Part shown: one piece after another, positions 36,201-48,576 of the stretch
Layout: each line of letters opens with the position of its first letter
Numbering within the stretch: the first letter of the stretch is position 1
Assembly (NCBI GenBank): GCA_017506865.1
Contig: JAFCMP010000479.1
Span: 682,001-746,000 of the forward strand
Direction of reading: 5' to 3'
Source of the DNA: Tribonema minus
Lineage: Eukaryota > Sar > Xanthophyceae > Tribonematales > Tribonemataceae
Length of the DNA: 64,000 bases
The notes under the pieces: model-generated
Told to the model about the DNA's origin: nothing
The model's database searches: none
Seen by the model: the letters and a program-made list of their open reading frames with translations, nothing else
Made by a program: the position numbers and the translations under genes

Positions 36201-37527
36201 AACGAAGCTGTATGCTCATTCATTTGGGCGCTCGGCATTGTCTGTTTGTGTCTCTGGTGAGCCGATTAGGAGTTCCTCTCATGGTCCTAGTCGGTCCTGC
36301 TGGGAGGGCCAGTAGTGGCGGCTTGTAGAAGAAAAGCCCCATGGCATCTCATGGTTCGGAACTGGTCTCCGGGCTATTACCCAGGCGTTTTCGGTTCCCT
36401 CTCTTTCTGCGCGCTAGACAGAGTTGATGTACTTGGTGGAAGAGGCCACGAGTACAGTGCTTGATGGAAGAGTCCACACAAGTACAGTGATCTACTTCAA
36501 AGTGATTTATGGTCGCATATGGGTGATCGCCAGCAACGGTTCATGCCCATTCTCGTGATGGTGGCACAGGCACACGCATAGATACATAGGGTGTGGCGGG
36601 TCACTCGAGGCCATAGACGTATGTGCGCGATTCAGTGCCGCGCCATCACCCTTAGGCATAGTGTAGATGGGGAGCGGTGGCACCACCTTTGGTTAGCTGT
36701 GTGTGCCACCGTTTACCTCTGCAGTGATGCTTGTGTAGCGTCAGTGTAGTGCTGTGTCACCATTGGGCGTGATTCAACTAATCATGTGCATTCACAGTGC
36801 TGGCGGTATTATACCCACATGTACCCACACATTGCCACCCCATTTGCTTCCACGTGCTAACTTCTGCGCGTCTGTGTTGTTTGTGGCCTGTGTGCGCATG
36901 TGACTTGCCTCAAGCGCTTCCGACAGGAATGCCATGCACGGGATGCCTGGACTTGAGACGAAGTGACCTGCGCCAGCTACAGCAGCAGCAGCAGTCCAGC
37001 GCCCAAAAATTCAGCCGCACCGTTGCAGCTATCGTAGCTGATGCTACTACCTCAACAACGAGCAACACCTGCGCTGCCGCGTCTCCAACAACTTAGCCGC
37101 TGCCACCACGGCCGTCTTCTGATCGGAACTCTTGGCATCCAGCAGCGTCTGTGCCTCCGCTGCTGCCACCGCTGCTGCAACTGCGCGGCGATCAAGCGGC
37201 AGCGGCATCGCGCGGCGGCCTTCTCTACAGCGCTTTCAACAGTACGCGGCACAGCGACTGCAACTACGCTCTCCTCTCGGCTCTGGCAGCGCTCGCCTCT
37301 TGGCTGCAGCAGCGCCCAAGTCTTGAGGACCGGTCAAGACGCGTACCAGCGCACGCCGCAGCCGTCCCGTACACAGTCTTTCTGCGCTGTGTCACAGCCC
37401 CCTGTGACGCGCGTCAGTCTGCCGTTCGCACCGCCCATCAGTTGCAATTTCTGCAAGAGAGCTAGTGTATAAATGCATACGATTGATCAGTTTACGCATC
37501 GCGTCAAGGATCTCTCTGACTCGTCGT
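33284..37527 (+). repeat. Large inverted repeat, left arm A
   Basis: This arm matches the reverse complement of 58318-62858 over most of its length. The outer edge starts near GCTACCAACTGCGCAGTGCA, matched by the reverse complement of 62830-62855. The inner edge is near GTATAAATGCAT...GATCTCTCTGACTC, matched by 58320-58375. Inside is a tandem duplication: the block with TTGAGAGGCGCTTGTTGCTG occurs at 34766 and 35933. Several frames stay open for 60-200 codons on both strands, but they disagree between the arms through frameshifts. No transposase, reverse transcriptase or other known gene was recognised. Confidence 0.85.
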
Positions 37528-38340
37528 TCTAGTTGCTGTTGTCATGCTTTCACGTGTGATAGATGCACCATGTTCTGTTTGCAAATGCACATGCTTCCTT
37601 CATGGTTCCCATTTTAGATTGCGCATTGGAGCTGTTGTGGTGCATGGCAGCAGCGGCTTGCCAAGAACAACGGCTAGCCCTGCCCCCTCACATGGACTCT
37701 TGGTGTGACAGCACAAGGGGGGTTAGCTTGGACTTGTGAAAGAAGGATTTGCATTCTTGTGGCTGAAACGTCATGCGAGCATCAGTGCGGGTCCCCATGT
37801 ACATGGCAGCGTGTGTATGCGCCGTTCTAGCTGATTTGTTGCACCAAATTAGCTCCGGGAGGGGGAGGGGGGGATGGATTGGCTTTGAAAGGTCGCATAG
37901 CTCAGCGCATCACAAGTATTGGCTACACATGGGAGACTCAACAAGGCGCGTTGCTGTCGTGCGCACTACAAACACTGAATCAGATTCTCGTCACTTGCAT
38001 GACAGCAGTCGCCTGTCGCCGTGAAGGCACTTAAGATATCCAGCACAAGCTGCGAGGCGCCAGTGCACCAGTTGCAGTGCTCATGCTTGCACCTGCACTG
38101 TGCATCACATTCCCATGCTACTTCCTCATGCTGAAGCAGAAGAACGCCTGGTGCCAGCAGCTCAACCCGACTCAGCAAGCGGCAAGAACATACAGTGCAA
38201 ACAGCGACGCGCAGCAGCAGTAGAAGGCACACTCACAACGCAACGCGGTCTGCATCGTCTGACTATGTGAGGTACATTGTCGGGCAGGACACGGCGAGCG
38301 CGTGTAGCTGTCTTCTGCTGGCACAGAGCCGCTCACAGGC
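37528..38340. other. Spacer downstream of BOP1, no gene seen
   Basis: This lies between the inner edge of arm A and the BOP1 stop codon. It contains a short G-rich tract (37857-37874) and a stretch resembling a tRNA A-box (37889-37905) that does not fold as a tRNA. It presumably includes the BOP1 3' UTR, but no clear poly(A) signal was identified. Confidence 0.4.
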
Positions 38341-41300
38341 TCAGATGTCCTGGAACAGCCGCACAACACCGTCCGCACCAGCTGAGAACAGCCACGGCTG
38401 CCTGGGGTGGAAGGCCAGGGACAAGACCCCCAGACCGCCGGTCACGGCCGCCCCCCGCAAGATTTTGAGGGGCACAATGAGGGGGCTCCTGAGGAGGTCG
38501 GAGTACACTGCAGCATGGAAGACGTGGACTGCGCCATCGTCGGATGCCGAAGCCATCAGTGGAAACTGCGACGTGTCACGCGAGCGGTGCAGAGCGTGGA
38601 GGACGGGTGAGAGTGGTGCGTAGCGTGATCGCAAAGGCCGTGCCAGCTGCGAGGAAAGGCATGACACGCGTTCTGGCTAGAAGCACAGAGTGAAAGCATC
38701 CTCGTTGACAACACAAACTGTGAGCGCTGCCGCATATTGTTGCTCACGGAACTAGTAACACTGGCTTTGAGCAATGGCGTGCAGCCACGCGTCATTACAG
38801 CGACGTCAACATCCACATTATGAAAGGCGGTTGGCAATTTCAGATTGCATCCGTGCACATGTGCAACAGATCATGAGAGCGCGTGCATTGCTCGCTGGCT
38901 CACTGCGTTGCGGCAGACACAACAAAAAAAAACAAAACATGGCACTTCCCTAAGCACATCATGAAGTGCAACAGTTGCCACCAAACATCCATATGCCCAG
39001 AATGCTACCTCGATCAAGTACGTTATTTGAAGCACTTCTTTGATGACAAGATGTGTGCGATGCGGTCCCAGTCTAAGGCTTTGCGCAAGGGGCCATGCCC
39101 CTCAGCAACTCATGTGCAAGTATTTGAAGCACATATCGCAAATCAGAGGTGGGCTGTTATCTCGTAGCTGCAGCACGTATCGCCGCACACGTTAAGCATG
39201 TTACCAACTTCAAGTAGTTCCATTGTAGAACGCATGGCGCACCACATGGCCTTTGAGTGGTACTTGAGCGCCTTGTAGAAGGGGCACCAGAAGGAGATGA
39301 GCGCACAGCAAACTTCAACTTCAAGTCAGAAACCAACCTGCGTGTATGGAATATGGCGCACTGCACTGCCTTGGAGCAGCACCTATGTGCCTTGTAGGGC
39401 GTAGAAAGAATGGACGCGCTGCAAACTTCAACTTCAAGTCAGACACCTGCTTGTGTGGAACATGGCGCATCGCACCGCCTTGGAGCGGCACTTATATGCC
39501 TTGTAGGGCGTATGTAGAAAGAAACGAGCACGCTGCAAACTTCAACTTCAAGTTCGACGCACCTGCTTGTGGAACATGGCGCAGCGCACCGCCTTGGAGT
39601 GGTACTTGAGCGCCCTGTAGGGCGTTGATGCCAGATCCATGTCAAACCACGTCACGCGCCGATCCAGACTGCCCAGCAGGACGTGGTCACCGCTGGGGTG
39701 TATGTCCATGTAGCTGATCCACTTGCAGCCCGACAGGAGGCGCTTGACCAGGGCCTGCACAAACGAGTGCAAATAAGGGCTTGTTTAAGTGTCATGCAGG
39801 ATAATCCGCATGGCTTCGGGCGATGCAGTGGTGGCTGCAGATGAAATATGTTGTGAGGGGATGAGGGGGGGTGACGTACTGTATGTAGTTCTGCTTGAGG
39901 GGCGCAAGTACCACTTGTGGTGAGGGGATCATGTGCTGCAGCAATTGCCCACATTAGCTTACACTGAAACTTGCTTACTATGGTGGTGCCTAGTAAGTTG
40001 ACCAAAATTTACTGGCAGCGTCAACTTATGTATAAAGACCCTACATGGTGCACGAGCTTTGGCAAAAAGAAATACCGCAGGGATGACCGCCATTGACAGG
40101 ACGCAATGATCAAAGCCAACAACACATCAGGTCCCATGATCAAAGAACTGCTGCAGAGTAAGCTCATAGAGCAGGTTAGGCACCATGACCCATCCGACTA
40201 GACTTTACACGTGGGTCTCGCAGGGCACACAAGAAACACCGCCATCGACAGGACGCGATGATCGAAGCGAACAACACATCAGGTCCCATCCTCAAAACAC
40301 TGCTGTAATGTAGGCGTAATGAGCGTGTTGAGCACCATGACCCATTCAACTAGATTTTGCACGTGTGTCTTGCAGCGCACACGAGTCACCACTGCGGCAT
40401 GCACGGCGGTCCCGCTTGCCTGCTTGACAAGGTGGTAGACCCTGACATGCTGCTTGGTGGCGACAAAGAGGAAGGGCTTGCTGGGGTGGAAGCACGCGCA
40501 CTGCGGCTCGCCCTTGCTGCGGCGCTTGAGCGGCGCCTGCGTGCGCGCCTTGCTGACCTGCATCCGCATTGGCACGCGCAGTGCGGTTGGTCATCATGAG
40601 CATGTGTTCAAGGAAGGCTGAGGACATGACCGCATGGTATGTGTGTCAGCATTATTGTCATCATGGAATGCTGAGGTCATTAGCGCGTAGTATGTCAGCA
40701 TAACTGTGTAAGTTCATGGGGCAAATCGTGTCACTCGTGGCTTGACCGTGTCAGAGGAGACCTGCATCACCTGCGGCTGCGCCAGCGTGCGTGCTGCGCT
40801 GACCTACATTGCGGCAGCATAGCACCGCAATTATGTGTATGAAGATTGGCGAGGGCTTGTCACAGCAGCGGCGCAAAAGCAAAGGCAGGTGGTGTCCTGA
40901 AGAGTTGGTAAGCTTCCTGGCAGTGAGATGCAGCGGCGACTTTAGATCGATCTTGCAACAGCGCTGGCAATGTATCAGCAACGCTCGAGGGCAACAACAC
41001 ATCAGGATGGACAGGTGGAGCAGCATTTGTATCAACAGACGTGGCGGAGGGATCAGCGTAGGAGAATGAGAGAAAAAGCATTGGTTGCGCTGCCGCCGCT
41101 GGCTTCTCTGCGCGCCAGCATGACGACGCCATCGACAGGCGACCAGAAAACTAACTACGGATTTCTTCAGAGTCCTTTGTTTCGTTCGTGCAGGCCGCGG
41201 TTGAGCGATGCCGTGCCGCAGCTTGTTGCGAATGCGGGCGCCACGCCACCTTGTGATTATAGCCATCATGCGCCACTTGACCAGCCTGGCGCTGCGTGTG

Positions 41301-44300
41301 CGCATGACGCCAGAAGCCATTCCATCGTGCTATGCCATGCGCATCCCGCGAATGAGCGCTGCTGCATATTACTACTGCAGGACTGCACGATGATGCTGAC
41401 CGCCGCGTCTGCCTCCTCGCTCACAGAACAGTCATTGAGCGTCGCACACTACTTCAACAGTTGCACCACACTGAACTCAAAACTGCACTGCGTGACGCAC
41501 CTGATGCACCGCGACGGCCCCAGCGCCGCTGTTGGGCGCAGGCACCACGCTCACCAGGTAGTCCCCCTTGCGGTGCCACGCCACCCACCCCACCGCGCCC
41601 ACGCAGCGGATCACGCTGCGCGCCTGCAGGTGCCCGTTCCCTACGCCCGCGCCCTTCCTCAGCGCCACCTTCTCCCAGCGCCCCGCCACCACCTTCCCCC
41701 TGTTAACCTTCTTCTGCTCCCCCTCCGCCCCCCCTTGTTCCCCCTCCCCCTCCTCCCCCTCCTCTTCCTCCCCCTCATTGTCATCGTCGCCGTCTTGCGG
41801 CTGCGCGGCAGCGGGGTCCGCCGCCGCCGCCAGCAGCGCCTCAGTGATATTGCCGGCGTCGCCGCCGCCCGTGCCGGTGCTGATGAGGATCACGGCGTCG
41901 CCCGCCGCCGCCGCCAGCAGGTGGTGCTGAGCGTTGGGGTTCCAGGCCAGGTGCGCCACCGCGCCGCCGCGCTTCCCCGCGAGCTTCGTCAGGTTCAGTG
42001 TGGAGAGTCTGTGGAGGCATGGGAGGGGGGGGGGGGGTTGGTCGAGCGTGCCGCAGTGAGCGGTTTGGGGCTGTTGTAACTGTTGTAACAGATGGAGCTG
42101 TACGCAAGGAGTGTGGGCTGTTGCAAAGTGCATGGCGACTGCGGTCTTGAGGCACATGAGCCGCCAGCGACAGTTGTATTGCCGAGCAGCATGTGCTGAA
42201 GCACCATTGTGCTTCTGTGGATGGGCTTGATACCGCATACTCTAATTAGCATGCGACGTTTCACAACGACAGGCATCACAACCTCAGATGATTATGAAAC
42301 TGAGCAGCACATGTAAAATGCAGAAAACGCATGCACTGCGAGTCGTGGGCGCGTCTGTGCGAAAGCAACAGCATGAGGCTGGATGAGTTACAAAGCAGAC
42401 AGCATGATACAATGTACTGCGGAGTGTCATGAGACATCAGATACAGATGAACACGTAAAACAAGGAGCACAGGTCAACGTGATGCTCCACGTTCCCCCCA
42501 CCTCTGCACAGTACCACGCGCTCCACACACCCTACCTATCGTCCAAACACGCGCAAAATCATCACACGGCGCCACACGTTGTCCACAGGTCACCATCACC
42601 ATGACACGCACCACCAACACCATCCACACACATGCGCTTGGTGACACATCATGCAGCCCCATCCCCCAAACCACCACCACCGACTTAAGTGTGACACCTG
42701 TGCGCCACCGCTGCGACTCGTACCGCCAACATCACAACACCACACGCACTTGGGGGTGCCACATATGCCACCGGCATATGCAGCATTCCGTGCACGCGAC
42801 GCCTCACCTGCGCGTCGTCGCGACCTCCCACAGGCTCACCACCCCCGCCTCATCGCCGCTCGCCATGTACTGCCCATCATCGCTCACCGCCAGGCACAGC
42901 ACGCGCGCGCCGCCACTGACTCCATATGTCAGGCACAGCTCGTTAGGGAACGGTCTCAGGTCGCGCGGGTGCGGCAGCTTGGGTACCAGCGACTCCGGGT
43001 CAATGTTGAGGCGGCGCTTGAAGGCGCGCGGACAGAGGTACAGGTCGAGGCAGCGCTCAAAGCGCTCCTTGCAGAGGCCCGCATACGCGCCGACCTGTTG
43101 TAAGCCGAGCAAGAGAAGCAAGAAAGGGATATGACACTATGTAGAGGGTTATGGGGGGGGGGCGTATGTGGATAGGGTATGCGGATGGCGTGCGTGTAGT
43201 GCAGATGTGGTGGGCCGGGGGACTGCGCGCGTTACGCAGCGGTAGTTGAGCTGACGCGAGTGGCGCACATGTGAGACTCGACGAAGCAGGTGATGAACTT
43301 GAAGTCAGAGTTCAAGAAACAAGAGTGGTGACCAGACTTGAAGGTGCTCGGGCAGAGGTACAGGTGTTGTTTAGCTATCAAATGCTCTCTGCAGAGGCCT
43401 GGGAGCTGTGCGTACAAAGGCTATACATTGTTTGCTCCCGCTCACGTTGACAGACACAACTTGAACTTCAACACAGCTGTCGCTATAACTTTCCACTTCT
43501 TTTAAGAAAGAAAGCTTGTAGCATGCAGGGTCCCCTTCACTACTCCCACATCAAGCAGCAACTGCAATTTCAAGAATTTATGAACAGAACTGCGGAACAT
43601 CGCACACTTCAACAGCACATGTTGCGAGTCACTCTACTCGCCTGCCTGAGCGAGTCAAAGCGCTTCGGTATGAAGTTGGTGGGGCGCTCCTCCGGGTCCA
43701 TCTCCCGCCACTGCTCCTCCTCTTCAGGCGTCATGAGATACTCCTCAGGGGGGCGATACGACTCCGCGTGGCCCGGCAGCGGCATTTTGGGGGCGGGCAG
43801 GTGCATGGGCCCCCTGACCCTCTGCTCCGCTACCTCAGCCTCCCTCTCGGGGGTCCAGATTTCAAAGACCTCCGGTTTCTCAGACTTCTTGGGCTTGGGG
43901 TCCAGAGATATGCGGCCCTCCTTGGCAGCCTGCAGGGAAGATTGGAGGGGGCGATCTTGTGAGCTTGCTATGAGGCCAAATGGTGAAACTGGACTCGAAG
44001 CTGCCACAATGTATGCATTTGCAGACAACCAGTGCATTTGTGAAGCACTTGACAAGGACGCATGGAGCAGATTGATGTTGGCCGTGCTTGACATACTGTC
44101 CATTGTCGACATCTGCTCAGAGCTCGTTATGAGCAGTGCTCTATACCTTCTGTACAAAAAAGTTTTTTAGATTAAAATGTGTTGGCCCGTTTGGCCGTCA
44201 GCAGCTGCAATATATAGCATGGCTGCAAAAAGCAGCGTTGTCCACGTGCACGAGCGCACGATGATAGGCGCGAGCATGGTATGTAAGAACCGGCTATTCA

Positions 44301-47300
44301 AATCATTTCAAAGTCCATAGTGTGGTGTTGCGGTCATTGAAGAACATCGGAGAGGCACTTGAGGTTCACTGCACTGTTGAAGTAGTGGTACGCAGTTGCG
44401 AGCACAGGCGCATGAAACGCAGTGGTCAAGAGTGCCCTCATCGGCACTGCCGCATACACAGTTGTTGCATCAGCATAGGCCACACGTCAGGCTCTAGGTC
44501 CTTTTCTGCCGCCGCCAAATGCAGCTACGAGCTGACAACATCCCATAGAGTCTGCTGTATGCAGCACACCATCCTGGAATCACCAAATAAGACCATGACG
44601 CGTACATACTGTACATACACAAATGGGCAGCCCTTGCTGAGCGCTGGCGAGGGCAGCACACTTGCTGAGCACTGTGGGCGGCAGCACTTGCTGAGCTCTG
44701 TCCAGACACTACTTGATGAGCGCTGCCAAGGGCATGATAGTACTCATTGAGCGTTGTGGCCGGCACTTGCCTTGACGAGCTGGAAGATGCGCATGGCCTC
44801 CCACTTGGAGGGGAGGAAGCGGCGCTTGGGCTCGTCGCCGGCGTCCAGCGACGTTTGCATTATCTGTAGCAGTGCGCACAACGCGTAGAGGAATGGGCAT
44901 GAGCATCAATTGTGGCAGTGCACACCACACGTAAAGCGGGGCATGCGCATCATCTGTTGCAGTGCGCACAACACACAGAGGAATGGGCATGAGCGTTGAC
45001 TGTAGCAGTGCGCGCAACACATAAAGCCAGGGCACGAGCATATCTGTGGCAGTGCACACAATGCATAGATGAATGAGCATGAATTCGCCATCAATGGACA
45101 CGGTGGCGTCCTGCCCGCCACTGCGCACTGCTGCTGGCGTCCCAGCCCTTCACAACTGTGGCGATAGTTTGCTGAGCTCATGATGATTGCGCATCAGCGC
45201 AAGTGCTTGAATGCCATGCTTGATGCAGGGGCTTACAGTATGGCGCTGGAGGACATGATCACCCTTGTAAATGCATACTTCAAAGGACTTTGCAGTATGT
45301 CGGCAATGGACTGCAGCACAAAGAGGTACCAACAGAGCTAGATGTAGTGAACCTACAAGGTGGTTGAGCACAACGGTGACTGCAACACGAAGCACGAGTT
45401 GAGGTGTTTCTTACGGGCAGAAATGCTATGATGGGTGGCATAATGCTATGACGGGCAATCAGCAGCAGTCAATTGGCAGCAAAGTCGATTTATGTGGCAG
45501 AATGTATATTTGGCAGCAAAGCAAATTCATGCTAGAACGCAGACATATCCAGCAATTGGACTAGACAAAGGTAAACTGGCCAGCCCACAGCAGCTGCAGA
45601 AAGCCAAACCTTAAAACGAGTCTGGATCGCTCTGCAGCTCAAGACATAAACGTGATGGAAGCGACAGCAACCATATCTGCCAGAGCCGCCAGCGGTGGTG
45701 ATGCCATGCGGCGCTTGCAGGTAAATGCTGAAAGGTCTCGGGGCACAACAATTGACCTGACCCTGACCCTAACCCCAACCCTAATTACTAGCACAAGCGC
45801 CTCACCTGGCTGGTGTAGTAGTCACTGTAGTCCTCCTCCGCTGCAAACTCTGGGTGGGGGAATGCGCCAGCCTGCACACGCCGCACCAGCTCCAGCTCAC
45901 GGTCGCTCAGAACCACACGTCTGTGACAGACCAGCAGCAGAGCATGCGTTGTCATTTCTGATCATTATGAAGTCACATCAGTGAATGAGTCAAACAGCGG
46001 CATAGACGACGATTTTGACGGAACCACGCGGACATCAAGAGACAGTAACCGTAACCAGCCGGTTACTCACACACACAGTAACGACCGCTTTTACTATTAA
46101 GCAGCCCAGTGCTCAACAGGAGCAGCGGCTCAGCGGTTTGCCTTCATGAGGATTGACAATGACGCACATACTTGCAGCCATACCTGTGAGGGTTTCAGTA
46201 TTCAGCGGCGCTGTATCGGTCAAAATTTGTCACATTGGTTACAGCTGCAGTCTGCGCCCTTCACAAACGCTGCTGCTGACCCTTGCGATGACTTGCACTG
46301 CTTAGCAAGTCATGCTGGCAGAGGCTGCTTACTTGGCCAAGTGATGCTTGTCCCCAAGCATCCTGCAGCTTGACCATGTACGCAACTGCTGCCCCTTGCG
46401 ATGCCTTGCATTACAATGCCTTACAATGCATGACCAAACATGACGGCAGAGGCGGCTCACCCTGGCCAGGTGATGCCTGTACACATCCTGCAACTTGACT
46501 ATGAACACTCTGTATAAAGTCTTGCTCTATCTCACTGCGCTCCCTTCAAGCGCAGCAAAACGCAATGCCGCACAGTCAAATGGCCAAGCAACTCACTTTG
46601 TTGAGCATCACCATCACCAGACGCGTCCACTGATAAAAACGCCCGCATGGCTCACCTGTCGTTGTACGCATCATGCCATATCGACCAGCCCACCACCACT
46701 CCCATCAGCGGCACAGTCGCTGCCTATATACCAGCTCACCTGTCGTTGTACGCATCGTACACGGTCCGCGAGAAGTTGGGGTCATCGCTGGCCGCCAGCG
46801 CCGCGTCCACGCCGTCCATCGCGGGCCCCTTGAGAATCTGCTTGCCGGATCTGTCGTAGCCAATGTGATCGTACTCGTCGTACCAGTGCAGTGGCACGCG
46901 GCCGATGGTGTTGCGGCTCTCCTCGTCGTCGTCGGAGCTGAGGTCGTCGACGTGCAGGTACTGCGCCGCGGCGAGCGTGCCGTCGCGCCTGTGGTGGCGG
47001 CGGTAGGTGTGGGGCGTCACGCTAGTAGCATTCATGAGCAAGGAGGGCGGAGCATGTTATTGCATAAAGTGCGGCAACTGAAGTTCGAGTTGTGGCGCGT
47101 TTGCCGTATTAAAAGGCCATCGATGGAATTGGCGCGGGCAAGCTCTGCTCACAGTTAAATACAGCGTGCAGCTCGCGTGCGCTTCATTCATGCCTGTGTG
47201 TTTGTAATACTTGGTGTAGGTGCGTTGCTTGTCTGCTGATCATCTGGCCAATGCTGGGACCAGCACGCCGCAGCATGACTCCATTGAACGGCACACGTTA

Positions 47301-48474
47301 TGTCAATGCTGCTGTTGTGACATAATACCAGGTCAATTGCGGTGAAGGCTCACACGTAGGCAGTCCATTGATCAGTGGAAAGCGTGCAAATGGCGCTGCC
47401 TCTGGGCGGTTTTCAGAATGTCCCTAAACGGCAACGCTACTAAAAACATCACTGTGCACTGTTGGGCACTAGCGCCTATGACTGTTGCCGACGCATTGCA
47501 TCAATCAACGTTGCTGTCAATGTTGCTGTGGTGCAGGTCATTGTTGAGTGAGCTGCCGATTTTGCAGTGCTGTTGTCCACATTGGCGTCATTTTGCAGGA
47601 ACTGTGGGTGCACGTTGGTGAACATAGTAGAGCTGCAAGAGGTGACGGAGCTATGGTTTTGAAGCAGCATCGTGCTGGCTCGCTCTGGCGTGATTGCTAT
47701 CTGCTGTCACATTGCACGCATGCAGCTGCCGTGTACGCCGCGCGAGTTGCCCAAGTGTTGACAACTTTTGCAACATGACCGTTGGTTGTGCAGGGTGGTG
47801 CACTGCAAGTATGCGCGCAAGAGACAGACAGCGGCGAGTGTCTTGCGCGATCGAGCAATCGATGAGCGCAGTTGAAGTCTGATTGTCAATTCATGAGGCG
47901 AGCGAGAAGTAGCACGCCACATTGCTATGTTCGTGATGCAGCGCCACCCACCGCACTTGGCATAGTATCTGCAGACATGGCGCGCCCTGAGTTCACCGAA
48001 TACGTAACAAGTACGTTGCTACCTCAACACATGTTCAGTGGATCTGGTGCATGTTTGTGTTACTCACTTGGCTTTGCCAAGCTCTGCATCCCTGCGCTCC
48101 AGGACAGACCAGGTATCCCGCGTATGCTCATCAAGCTGCAATTGCCCACCCTCTGCCTCGTCATCGCTGTCCGGAGCTGCCTGCGCCTCCAGCAGATCTT
48201 CGTCGCCGCTGTCCGAGCCCTGTTCCTCGAACTCATCGCTTTCCGCATCCGAGCTGCTCGCCTCAGCGGCCTCCTCTCCTTCTGCAGCGGAGTCGTCTAC
48301 ATCCTGCTCCTCTTCGCTGCTGCCAGAATCTGCTGAGCTTTCTTCTTCCTGCTCGCCGTGCTGCTGCGGCGGCGGTGGCTGCCGGGGTGTGTTGCCACCA
48401 GTGTTTTGTCGTCGCTGTTGCTGTTGCGGCTGCGTTGGCTTGCGAGGTGCTGGTGATCCCTGCTTCCGCACCAT
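38341..48474 (-). CDS. BOP1: BOP1/ERB1, ribosome biogenesis WD40 protein
   Basis: Subunit of the nucleolar PeBoW complex (PES1-BOP1-WDR12) needed for 27S/32S pre-rRNA processing and 60S assembly (family knowledge). Ten exons: 48474-48068, 47021-46740, 45920-45806, 44863-44771, 43929-43642, 43094-42808, 42008-41501, 40557-40420, 39754-39563 and 38565-38341 (TGA). Phases agree throughout, giving 844 aa (human 746, yeast 807). Order: acidic disordered N-terminus (1-136); [21 protein letters not shown] (from about 160); the BOP1NT domain with [20 protein letters not shown] and [13 protein letters not shown] (to about 430); then WD repeats, including [45 protein letters not shown] and [12 protein letters not shown], ending [12 protein letters not shown]. 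An acidic insertion lies at about 545-590. Introns 4, 5 and 8 use GC donors. The ATG at 48474 is the first in frame. Confidence 0.96.
38883..39167 (+). other. Antisense open frame with CxxC motifs in BOP1 intron 9
   Basis: A 94-codon frame on the + strand contains [14 protein letters not shown], i.e. C-x2-C-x5-C-x2-C, a spacing seen in small zinc-binding folds. It lies wholly within a BOP1 intron on the opposite strand. No splice partner, upstream control or family match is evident, and a frame of this length can arise by chance. Confidence 0.12.
39200..39630 (-). repeat. Tandem copies of the BOP1 exon 9 tail in intron 9
   Basis: The genuine 3' end of exon 9 with its donor (39563-39630) is followed downstream in the intron by three decayed copies at a ~105-114 bp period. 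The shared GCAAACTTCAACTTCAAGT motif starts at 39535, 39421 and 39308, with a diverged copy at about 39203. Each repeats the part coding for [10 protein letters not shown] and the region of the donor. The nearest copy keeps a usable-looking AG/GTGTCT donor but has a 2-base insertion that breaks the frame. Confidence 0.85.
40080..40395. repeat. Duplicated ~150-bp block in BOP1 intron 8
   Basis: The block containing GACAGGACGCRATGATC and AACAACACATCAGGTCCCAT occurs at about 40095 and 40245, and the CACCATGACCCATYCRACTA block follows at about 40180 and 40335. This is a direct tandem duplication with about 85-90% identity by eye. It is noncoding. Confidence 0.75.
44866..45075. repeat. Minisatellite in BOP1 intron 3
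   Basis: About four to five direct repeats of a ~45-65 bp unit built around GCAGTGCGCACAACRC, AGAGGAATGGGCATGAGC and a GTAGCAGTG/GTGGCAGTG start. They begin immediately upstream (on the minus strand) of exon 4, so the acceptor side of intron 3 abuts the repeat. Confidence 0.75.
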
Positions 48475-48576
48475 TTGGCGACAGACGCGAAGCAAGACAC
48501 GGTGTCCACTCCCACCACAACTTTACTTCGACTTTGAACTTTAAAGTTGAAGTTTGTTCAAAGATAAAGATCGCGC

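Noticed and set aside
33284..37527. LTR retrotransposon or provirus formed by the two arms
   Set aside because: The arms are inverted relative to each other, lack reverse transcriptase, integrase or gag-like frames, and enclose ordinary host genes.
37889..37960. tRNA-like start GGTCGCATAGCTCAGC
   Set aside because: The D-arm cannot pair and there is no T-arm motif downstream.
40970..42079. 369-codon + strand open frame, the longest apart from TRAPPC11 exon 5 and one promoter-region frame
   Set aside because: It runs antisense through BOP1 exon 7 and intron 7. Its second half is the shadow of GC-rich BOP1 codons, and no splice signals or protein-like motifs support it.
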